Assembly: GCA_028291845.1 (NCBI GenBank)
Contig: JAQGNM010000441.1
Span: 1-11,206, forward strand
DNA from: Massilia sp.
Lineage (GTDB): Bacteria > Pseudomonadota > Gammaproteobacteria > Burkholderiales > Burkholderiaceae_D
Length of the DNA: 11,206 nucleotides
Direction: 5' to 3'
Shown here: in pieces, positions 1-5,723 of the stretch
How the letters are laid out: the number at the start of each line of letters is the position of its first letter
How positions within the stretch are numbered: position 1 is the stretch's first letter
The notes under the pieces: generated by a model
What the model saw: only the letters and a program-made list of their open reading frames with translations
Database searches by the model: none
Told to the model about the DNA's origin: nothing
Made by a program: the position numbers and the translations under genes

Positions 1-619
1 CGGCTATTTTCCCGCCTGGATGCAGGAGGCGCCGGCGCTCGACGTCGATCGCGCCGCGCTCGATATGGCGGTCAAGGCCGGCATGCGGGCGCTGCCGGTC
101 AGCCTGCCCGACTGGCCGTACCAGAGCTTGAACACGGTGCTGTTCGCCGAAGCGGCGGCCGCCTTCGAGGCGTGGCAGCTGGACGGGCGCATGGACCAGT
201 TGAAAGTGCAGGTGGCCGACGCCTGGCCGAACCTGCTGCGCCAGGCGCGCTTCCTGTCGGCGGTCGACTTCGTGCAGGCCGACCGCCTGCGGCGCAAGGT
301 GGCCGACGAGATGACGCGCATCTTCAGCGAGGTCGACGTGCTGCTGGTGCCGTCGCTGCGCGACGAGATGCTGACGATTTCGAATTTCACCGGCCATCCC
401 TCTCTGACTTTACGCACCGGCACGGTGGAAGTGACCCAGGCCAGGAGCGACTGGGCGCCGGACCCGGCCAATCCGATGCCGTCGTTTGCGACGCCGCGCA
501 AGGTGCCGCACGGGGTGACCCTGATCGGCCGGTTGTTCGACGAGGGGACGGTGGCGCAGGTGGGGCTGGCGCTGGAACGCTCGGCGCGCGTGGTAAGGGA
601 GCGTCCGCCGGGCTTTTGA
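1..619 (+). CDS. Amidase-signature family hydrolase, C-terminal part (5' end outside window)
   Basis: The reading frame enters at base 2 and runs 205 codons to TGA at 617-619. The family hydrolyses amide bonds with a Ser-cisSer-Lys triad. That triad lies in the N-terminal half, which is outside this window, so activity cannot be judged. What identifies it is the C-terminal pattern: an LPDWPYQSLNTVLFAEAAAAF helix region, then VDVLLVPSLRDE followed by NFTGHPSLTLRTG, the Asn-x-Thr-Gly-His-Pro block found near the end of GatA-like amidases and fatty-acid-amide hydrolases. It could be a GatA relative or a stand-alone, possibly secreted, amidase; the visible part does not separate these, and the lack of nearby gatB or gatC argues mildly against GatA. 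No hairpin terminator is visible after the stop. The next gene is 177 bases away on the same strand behind AT-rich DNA, so it probably has its own promoter. Confidence 0.85.
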   Translation, partial: GYFPAWMQEAPALDVDRAALDMAVKAGMRALPVSLPDWPYQSLNTVLFAEAAAAFEAWQLDGRMDQLKVQVADAWPNLLRQARFLSAVDFVQADRLRRKVADEMTRIFSEVDVLLVPSLRDEMLTISNFTGHPSLTLRTGTVEVTQARSDWAPDPANPMPSFATPRKVPHGVTLIGRLFDEGTVAQVGLALERSARVVRERPPGF

Positions 620-733
620 TAGATGCCGAACAACAAAACTGTCAATAGAGCACTTTTACTAGCCACGATGGAAATACGGCAATGTTATAGAAATTGATTG
701 AACTGGCATGGAAAAGCAGCCTTCATCGGCATT

Positions 734-765
734 TTGATAATGGTTGGAACATTGATAATTGATAA
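734..765 (+). repeat. Three direct TTGATAA repeats in the leader of the FeeM-like gene
   Basis: The heptamer TTGATAA occurs at 734-740, 752-758 and 759-765, the last two back to back. They sit in a markedly AT-rich stretch (about 630-785) between the amidase and the acyltransferase. Each could serve as a -35-like or GATAAT -10-like element, so the promoter itself cannot be fixed: no hexamer pair with 16-18 spacing scores well and also leaves a sensible leader. The repeats may be binding sites for a regulator, or just low-complexity AT sequence. Confidence 0.4.
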
Positions 766-785
766 ATCAGAATTTATCTTTTTTC

Positions 786-791
786 AAGGAG
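786..791 (+). promoter_or_regulatory. Shine-Dalgarno AAGGAG that fixes the FeeM-like start
   Basis: AAGGAG lies 5 bases before ATG 797. The same frame is open upstream to an ATG at 698, but that longer start has no ribosome site and its extra 33 codons have AT-rich, non-coding-like use. The start at 797 is therefore chosen. Confidence 0.8.
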
Positions 792-796
792 TATCC

Positions 797-1588
797 ATGG
801 AACTGCAATCTGCCATCGCACCAAGCCCGTCCAGCGCCTCGCCCATCCTCGCCGGCAAGCTGTTAGGTGAACAACATGCGGTCGAGCGTCTGCCCTTTGT
901 CATCAAGCGGGTCGAAACCGCCGAAGACATGCGCAAGGCGGTGCAGGTGCGCCACGCGGCGTATGCACGCCACGTGCCGTCGTTTGCGGCGACCTTGGTC
1001 GAGCCGGAAGAGTGCGACTATGACGACAATAGCATCGTCCTGCTGGCAGAATCGAAACTGGACGGCTCGCCGCTGGGCAGCACCCGCATCCAGACCAATC
1101 TGTACGGCCGCCTGCACGTCGAGGATTCGATCGCCTTGCCCGACTGGCTGCAAGGCAAACGCCTGGCCGAGGTCACCCGGCTCGGCATCGACGAGGGCCG
1201 GGTCGGCCGCATCGTCAAGATCGCCCTGATCAAGGCCTGCTTCGAATATTGCGAAAACCACCAGATCGAACACGCCGTCGTCACCGGCCGCGCGCCGATC
1301 GACCGCCAGTACGAACAATTGATGTTCCGCGATGTGTTCGAAGACAAGGCGTATGTGCCGCTGCACCATGTCGGCAATATTGCGCACCGCGTGATGGCGT
1401 TTGAAATCGCCACCGGGGAAGCGCGCTGGAGCGCGGCGAATCACCCGCTGTTGAAATTTTTCAAGCACACCCGTCATCCGGATATCGACATCGGCCGCAA
1501 GTCCGGTACCCGCCTGGTACGGACCCACGTAGCCGATTTCGTCCCCGACGTCGCGCGGCTGCGGGCGCGCGCCCTTGCCGGCATCTGA
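797..1588 (+). CDS. N-acyl amino acid synthase FeeM-like acyltransferase (GNAT/AHL-synthase fold)
   Basis: 263 residues. FeeM-type enzymes transfer a fatty acyl chain from acyl carrier protein to an amino acid such as tyrosine; the fold resembles both GNAT and acyl-homoserine-lactone synthases. Supporting blocks are IKRVETAEDMRKAVQVRHAAY (36-56), the AHL-synthase-like entry motif, then DYDDNSIVLLAE (74-85), GSTRIQTN (94-101), the core strand EVTRLGID (125-132) and KIALIKACFEYC (141-152). Residues 1-30 are Ala/Ser/Pro-rich and probably flexible. No signal peptide or membrane helix is seen, so it should be cytoplasmic. It appears monocistronic, with an AT-rich leader in front and a strong terminator behind. 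The family assignment rests on motif layout and my memory of the family. The acyl donor and acceptor cannot be read from the sequence, and a general GNAT-like acyltransferase is the main alternative. Confidence 0.72.
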   Translation: MELQSAIAPSPSSASPILAGKLLGEQHAVERLPFVIKRVETAEDMRKAVQVRHAAYARHVPSFAATLVEPEECDYDDNSIVLLAESKLDGSPLGSTRIQTNLYGRLHVEDSIALPDWLQGKRLAEVTRLGIDEGRVGRIVKIALIKACFEYCENHQIEHAVVTGRAPIDRQYEQLMFRDVFEDKAYVPLHHVGNIAHRVMAFEIATGEARWSAANHPLLKFFKHTRHPDIDIGRKSGTRLVRTHVADFVPDVARLRARALAGI

Positions 1589-1590
1589 GG

Positions 1591-1607
1591 CGAATCGGAA
1601 TGATTCG
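1591..1607 (+). repeat. Short inverted repeat just after the FeeM-like stop
   Basis: CGAATC (1591-1596) and GATTCG (1602-1607) are perfect complements around a 5-base loop, beginning 3 bases after the stop codon. There is no T-run after it, so it is not a terminator alone. It could be a 3'-end stabilising hairpin upstream of the real terminator at 1659-1694, or chance. Confidence 0.25.
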
Positions 1608-1658
1608 GTACTTGCCTGCATGCTAATAGGTTCTGGTGAAAAGCGTTATCTTGCAAGT

Positions 1659-1694
1659 AATAATAAACGGCGCCTGATGGCGCCGTTTATTATT
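1659..1694 (+). terminator. Strong intrinsic terminator after the FeeM-like gene
   Basis: A perfect 16-bp stem pairs 1659-1674 (AATAATAAACGGCGCC) with 1679-1694 around the 4-base loop TGAT. The GC-rich inner 7 bp and the A/T outer 9 bp give the usual GC core with an A-rich 5' flank and T-rich 3' flank. It starts 71 bases after the stop at 1588. The T-rich 3' side is TTTATTATT rather than a pure T-run. Because the flanks are symmetric it may also work on the minus strand, although no minus-strand gene lies to its right within reach. Confidence 0.85.
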
Positions 1695-1833
1695 CTTCTC
1701 GCAAAATGCTTGTCGATTGCTTATCGGCTGTCGGCACAGGTATCGCTGTTTCATTGGGCAAAAACACGGTCGATGCGGCCGCTCGCCGGGCAAGTGTGCC
1801 GGACGGTTGAGAAATAAGTTCTCAAGGCAAATG

Positions 1834-1863
1834 TTGCATACGATCACTTTCTGCCTGTATGCT
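1834..1863 (+). promoter_or_regulatory. Possible sigma-70 promoter of the GGDEF-EAL gene
   Basis: TTGCAT (1834-1839) and TATGCT (1858-1863) are separated by 18 bases; each matches its consensus at 4 of 6 positions. Transcription would start near 1870, giving a leader of about 50 bases that contains the inverted repeat at 1879-1896. The remaining part of the 1589-1920 gap shows only the terminator and small repeats. Confidence 0.35.
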
Positions 1864-1878
1864 GATGACTTGACGCAA

Positions 1879-1896
1879 AGTGCGTTTTAACGCACT
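1879..1896 (+). promoter_or_regulatory. 18-bp near-perfect palindrome upstream of the GGDEF-EAL gene
   Basis: AGTGCGTT (1879-1886) and AACGCACT (1889-1896) are exact complements around a TT centre, 24 bases before ATG 1921. The 2-base centre is too tight for a good RNA loop with all 8 pairs, which suggests a dimeric repressor operator. A 6-bp RNA hairpin with an 8-base loop is also possible. It falls just downstream of the predicted transcription start, a usual position for repression. Confidence 0.45.
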
Positions 1897-1920
1897 CGTC
1901 CAGACCACTGATATCTGTCA

Positions 1921-4875
1921 ATGCAAAAGCCGCCGCTCACGTCACGCGTTCCACTGCTTCTGCTCGCCCAGCGATGGCTCGACGCGGCGCTGGGCCTGTT
2001 CTCGTTTTACCTCGTGCCATTAGGCATAGTGCTGCTGTCGCTGATCGCTTTGTTCTACGGCCAAAGCCAGTACGCCGCCACCGACGATGTGCCCCTGGTG
2101 ATGCGCGTCGTAAAGCAGGGAAACATCGCGCTGACCCCTGACAGCGCCCTGATGGCGCTGCAGCGCAGCGCGCCGGTGGCGGGGTATGACACCAAGCTTA
2201 GCGAGGCGCCGGTGTGGTTTGATTTCCACACTTTGCCTTTGCACGGACGCGAGTTTGTCATCGAATTTCCTTCCCGCCACGCGCTGGACATAGCGTGTTG
2301 GGATGCTGACAATTTACAATTGCTCGGGCACGCCAACCGCACCGCCGGGCAGCAGGCGTTAGCGGCGGCGAAGGCCGGTTTTGTGCTCAAAATGTCACAA
2401 ATCCCGCCGCACATCCTGTGCCGCTCGGCGTTTATCGGGCCGGCTCGCCTGAGCGCGCTGCAGTGGCCGGATACCCAGTTCGACCTGTCGACCGAACATT
2501 ATCACCGCAAGTCGGGTCTGCTCGACGGCGGCATGATCGTGCTGGCGCTGTTCGTGCTGATCACCGCCGCCATCAACCGGCAGCGCCTGTACGTGCTGTT
2601 TGCCGCCTGGCTGATCCTCAACCTGCGGGTGGGGGCGCTGTCGGCAGGCTGGGATATCCAGTGGCTCGGGCAGGTGGTGCCGGAACAGTGGCTGCTGCTC
2701 AGCCGCCCCGTCACCATCACCCTGCACGGCATGTGCACCTTGACCCTGTATCAAACTTTGTTGCAGGAGAACTTTCGCCACACCCGCTATCGTCTGGCCA
2801 TGCGCTTCATGCAATGGTGCTGCCTGCCCTTGCTGGTGGCGGCGGTGACCTTGCCGTACGGGGTCTTCCTGCCGATCCTGTGGGCGATCCTGGTGCTGGG
2901 ATGCTCGGTCACCACGCTGGGCCTGATCAACATCATGTTCAAGGCGCGTACGCGCGCGGCGTCGTGGATCGCCGCCTCGTTTTCCGTCACCTTCGTCGCC
3001 TCCCTGTGCGAGGTGATCGCTGCCGCCTTCGGCATCCGCGAGCTGACCGGCGTGATCAATTCGGTGACGGCGGCGCTGGCTTCGAGCCTGCTGGCGGCGT
3101 TGGCCGTGGCCGAGCAGATGCGGGCGGAAATCGAGCAGCGCATCGATGCCCAGGCCGAACTCGAACACACCTACAGCGCCATGCCGGTCGGCCTGTTCAC
3201 GCTCGACATGTACGGCCATTTCCTCAGCGCCAACCCGGCCCTGCAAAAAATGCTGGGTGCGCAGGTCATGCTCACGCGCACCCGCTGGGTGCAGTTTTTC
3301 GAGGAATCGGTGTGGAGCCAGCTGCGCGACATGGTGCACGAGGCCGGCGACACCGAACTGGAAATCTGCGACCGCGGCGGCCAGCGCCGCTTCATGGTGC
3401 GGGCGATTCTCGCGCGCGGCCGTATCGAAGGGGTGCTGCAGGACGTAACGGAGCAGACCAAGGCCACCGAGCAGTTGCGCTTCATGGCCAACAACGATCC
3501 GCTGACCAAGGTGTTCAACCGCCGCGGCATCGAAAAAATGTTCGCCAGCGCCACCGGCGCCGGCGCCGGCGGCAAACCAGTGGCGCTGGCCTACATCGAC
3601 CTTGACCGCTTCAAATTGATCAACGACCTGTTCGGCCATTCGGCGGGCGACGAAGTGTTAAAACAGGTGTGCGAGCGGATGGCCACCATGCTGGCCGGCG
3701 GCCAGCAGATCGGCCGCGTCGGCGGCGACGAATTCGTCATCGTCATGCCCGACACCTCGATCCCGCTGGCCGCCCTGATCTGCCGCGGCATCGTCGAGCG
3801 CATCGGCAACACGCCGTTCCGCGTCGGCGACAAGGCCTTCACGGTGCGCGGTTCGGTCGGCCTGATCGAAGTCTCGGCCGGGATGCAGATGAAGGATGCC
3901 GTCTCGACCGCCGACCGCGCCTGCCGCGAAGCCAAGAGCGGCCGCCGCGACGGCCTGGTGGTGTACGAACGCGACGCCTCGGCCTTCGTCGAACGCGAAG
4001 CCGAGCTGAACCTGGTGGCGCGCCTGGCCTCGCCGAACGCCACCGAAGGCATGTTCCTTGAGATGCAGCCGATCATGTCGCTCAAGTCGCCCCACGAATC
4101 GCTCAATTTCGAGGTGCTGTTGCGCATGCGCGAAGCGGACGGCAAGGTGATGACGGCCGGCCCGATCATCGCCGCCGCCGAGAAGAGCGGACGCGCCGGC
4201 GTGATCGACCGCTGGGTGCTGGCCACCACCCTGGCGTGGATCTCGGCGAACCTGGCGAATTTGCCGAATACGCGCTTTGTCTGCATGAACCTGTCGGGCG
4301 CCTCGCTCAACGACGAGCGCTTCGTGCAGGACACCATCGACATCCTGGGGCGCCACGTGCACGTGGCCAGCCGCCTGTGCATGGAAATCACCGAAAGTGT
4401 CGCCCTGCACGACCTGGACAACACGCGCCGCTTCATCGACCAGGTGCGCGCGTTCGGCGTCAAGGTGGCGCTCGACGACTTCGGCGCCGGCTATACCTCG
4501 TTCTCGTACCTGAAAGAGCTGCCCGCCGACGTGCTGAAAATCGATGGCAATTTCATCGTCAACATCAACGACCACCCGGCCAACGTGGCCATCGTCGAGG
4601 CCATCGTCAACCTGGCTGTCAACCTGGGCATGAAGACCATCGCCGAATGGGCCGAGGACACGGCGACGGTGCGCACGCTGGCCGAGATCGGGGTCGATTA
4701 CGTGCAGGGTTTTGCGGTGTCGCGTTCGCAATCACCTGAAAAAATGCTCAGCGCGGCGTCATCCGCCAGTTTTATTCAGAACGAGGAATTGGCGCTGCTG
4801 GTCAGGACGCTGGGAGCGGAAGCGACCCAGCCGTCGACGGCGGCGCCGGTGTCACGGGTGCACGACCTGCATTAA
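1921..4875 (+). CDS. Membrane 7TM-PAS-GGDEF-EAL protein (predicted cyclic-di-GMP synthesis and breakdown)
   Basis: 984 residues. Layout: signal-anchor helix 22-46; periplasmic region about 47-200; seven hydrophobic helices 203-394, as in 7TM-DISM sensors; PAS-like 416-515; GGDEF 519-675; EAL about 695-950. The cyclase signature is complete: DPLT at 526-529, DLDRFKLIND, and GGDEF at 601-605. The inhibitory RxxD site is absent; residues 592-595 read AGGQ. The EAL signature is the EVL variant (731-733), with N790, EITE 822-825, D852/D853, K873, E909/E912 and Q929 all present, so phosphodiesterase activity is plausible. The usual AEGVET block reads AEWAED. The protein should sit in the inner membrane and adjust local cyclic-di-GMP in response to a periplasmic or membrane cue. 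No Shine-Dalgarno precedes ATG 1921; the start is kept because the first membrane helix begins at residue 22. Net direction of activity is unknown. Confidence 0.93.
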   Translation: MQKPPLTSRVPLLLLAQRWLDAALGLFSFYLVPLGIVLLSLIALFYGQSQYAATDDVPLVMRVVKQGNIALTPDSALMALQRSAPVAGYDTKLSEAPVWFDFHTLPLHGREFVIEFPSRHALDIACWDADNLQLLGHANRTAGQQALAAAKAGFVLKMSQIPPHILCRSAFIGPARLSALQWPDTQFDLSTEHYHRKSGLLDGGMIVLALFVLITAAINRQRLYVLFAAWLILNLRVGALSAGWDIQWLGQVVPEQWLLLSRPVTITLHGMCTLTLYQTLLQENFRHTRYRLAMRFMQWCCLPLLVAAVTLPYGVFLPILWAILVLGCSVTTLGLINIMFKARTRAASWIAASFSVTFVASLCEVIAAAFGIRELTGVINSVTAALASSLLAALAVAEQMRAEIEQRIDAQAELEHTYSAMPVGLFTLDMYGHFLSANPALQKMLGAQVMLTRTRWVQFFEESVWSQLRDMVHEAGDTELEICDRGGQRRFMVRAILARGRIEGVLQDVTEQTKATEQLRFMANNDPLTKVFNRRGIEKMFASATGAGAGGKPVALAYIDLDRFKLINDLFGHSAGDEVLKQVCERMATMLAGGQQIGRVGGDEFVIVMPDTSIPLAALICRGIVERIGNTPFRVGDKAFTVRGSVGLIEVSAGMQMKDAVSTADRACREAKSGRRDGLVVYERDASAFVEREAELNLVARLASPNATEGMFLEMQPIMSLKSPHESLNFEVLLRMREADGKVMTAGPIIAAAEKSGRAGVIDRWVLATTLAWISANLANLPNTRFVCMNLSGASLNDERFVQDTIDILGRHVHVASRLCMEITESVALHDLDNTRRFIDQVRAFGVKVALDDFGAGYTSFSYLKELPADVLKIDGNFIVNINDHPANVAIVEAIVNLAVNLGMKTIAEWAEDTATVRTLAEIGVDYVQGFAVSRSQSPEKMLSAASSASFIQNEELALLVRTLGAEATQPSTAAPVSRVHDLH

Positions 4876-4947
4876 GCAGCCAGCACCGAGCGGCAAGCGG
4901 CGGCCAGTCGGCGCGGCCGGCAGGCGTTTTCATACGAGCAGGCGCGT

Positions 4948-5358
4948 TCAGTTCAGGCCGGCCACACGCTGCTGGCGCGCCTCGTCGAGCACCTGCAAAC
5001 TGGTGCGCGCAGCGCGCAAGGTGGCGGCGTCGCGGTCGAGCATCTTGCTGCGCGGGCGCGGATCGATGAAATTGTCGTGCGTTACCGGCTCCGCCGTCAG
5101 GACCACGCGCTGCACGCCGGGGCGCACGAGCTTCGCCGGCGGCGCCGCCGGCACTGCCGCTTCCTGCGTCCCCGGCGCGGTGTTCATCGCCGCCGGCACC
5201 AGCACTTTGGACACCCCGCTGCCGCACTGGTGGTCGGTGATGGTCACGCGGCCGTCGGCGTCGACGCACTTGACGATATCGCCGCCGGCGAAGGCGGGCG
5301 CGGCGAACGCGGTGGCGCCGGCGAGCAGGGCGGTCAAGAGGGAACGGGCAGGGGACAT
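4948..5358 (-). CDS. Small secreted DUF4124-domain protein
   Basis: 136 residues. A signal peptide occupies 1-24 (hydrophobic run LLTALLAGATAFAAP, then AFA before Gly25). The mature start carries the DUF4124 pattern DIVKCVDADGRVTITDHQC, with Cys31 and Cys45 likely forming a disulfide. The family is common in beta- and gammaproteobacteria and has no established function. The rest is Ala/Pro-rich, followed by a charged C-terminal helix (about 105-136). The start chosen is ATG 5358, with GGAG on the minus strand (5365-5368) 6 bases ahead. A longer TTG start at 5382 in the same frame would put residues before the signal peptide and has no ribosome site. It converges on the GGDEF-EAL gene with a 72-base gap, in which no convincing terminator is visible. 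Confidence 0.85.
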   Translation of the reverse strand: MSPARSLLTALLAGATAFAAPAFAGGDIVKCVDADGRVTITDHQCGSGVSKVLVPAAMNTAPGTQEAAVPAAPPAKLVRPGVQRVVLTAEPVTHDNFIDPRPRSKMLDRDAATLRAARTSLQVLDEARQQRVAGLN

Positions 5359-5380
5359 GGCAAACTCCGGAATCAAGATC

Positions 5381-5418
5381 AACGAATAATATGGATATGA
5401 TATTAGTTGTTATTCGTT
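5381..5418. promoter_or_regulatory. Inverted repeat upstream of the DUF4124 gene
   Basis: AACGAATAA (5381-5389) and TTATTCGTT (5410-5418) are perfect 9-base complements separated by a 20-base AT-rich spacer. They lie 23 to 60 bases upstream of ATG 5358. The arms are about three helical turns apart (29 bp), so two half-sites for one regulator on the same DNA face are possible. Within the spacer, minus-strand TATCAT and TATTAT-like hexamers could be -10 elements, but no good -35 was found. Confidence 0.4.
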
Positions 5419-5494
5419 CGACATCACAGAGCCGCTGGATTGTCGTGCTGTAGGAGATCTCTTGCACGCGCCCTGATTAATACCAAAAGTCAAG

Positions 5495-5531
5495 AAAAAA
5501 AACCGCCCGCATGTCAGGTTCGCAGCGGGCG
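5495..5531 (-). terminator. Intrinsic terminator on the minus strand with no matching gene
   Basis: Read on the minus strand, CGCCCGC (5531-5525) pairs with GCGGGCG (5510-5504) around a 14-base loop, followed one base later by eight T residues (5502-5495). Stem plus long T-run is a standard Rho-independent terminator. On the plus strand no T-run follows, so it is directional. The nearest minus-strand gene to its right is the POT transporter ending at 7958, about 2.4 kb away. It would block leftward antisense transcripts before the DUF4124 promoter region. Confidence 0.65.
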
Positions 5532-5600
5532 TGGTAATCATGCTGCAAGCTTCGCCGCTCATCGAACATTCGCTTTTATTTTCCGCCGGGCGACATTACC

Positions 5601-5708
5601 ATGGAGAGCGCCGCCCAATTCCTGCTGCAAACCGCGTTCTCCGCCATGCGCCCGTTCAAAGCGCCCAAGCCGGCGGAGACCGTCAGCGTCCTCACCGACC
5701 ACGTTTAA
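5601..5708 (+). CDS. Possible 35-residue protein upstream of the GAF-PAS-GGDEF gene
   Basis: ATG 5601 to TAA 5706-5708 encodes 35 residues (begins MESAAQFLLQTAFSAMRPFK, ends LTDHV). 31 of 35 sense codons end in G or C, the same bias as the neighbouring real genes, which is good evidence for coding in this frame. It ends 15 bases before ATG 5724, so it would be co-transcribed with the cyclase. The first half could form an amphipathic helix; the middle is Lys/Pro-rich. There is no clear ribosome site before the ATG and no in-frame alternative start back to the stop at 5535, which lowers confidence. No family is recognised. Confidence 0.4.
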   Translation: MESAAQFLLQTAFSAMRPFKAPKPAETVSVLTDHV

Positions 5709-5723
5709 CGCACCAGGAATCCT

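Noticed and set aside
698..796. N-terminal extension of the FeeM-like protein from ATG 698
   Set aside because: AT-rich, contains the TTGATAA repeats, and the AAGGAG site sits right before ATG 797.
1706..1810. 34-codon plus-strand ORF between the terminator and the hybrid gene
   Set aside because: No ribosome site, and codon third positions lack the GC bias seen in the real genes.
2395..3639. 414-codon minus-strand open frame
   Set aside because: Antisense to the 7TM/PAS part of the hybrid protein; Gln/His/Arg-rich translation, no start signal.
4876..4947. Possible terminator between the hybrid gene and DUF4124
   Set aside because: Only a 5-bp GC pairing (CGGCC/GGCCG) with a 9-base loop and a distant four-T run; too weak to call.
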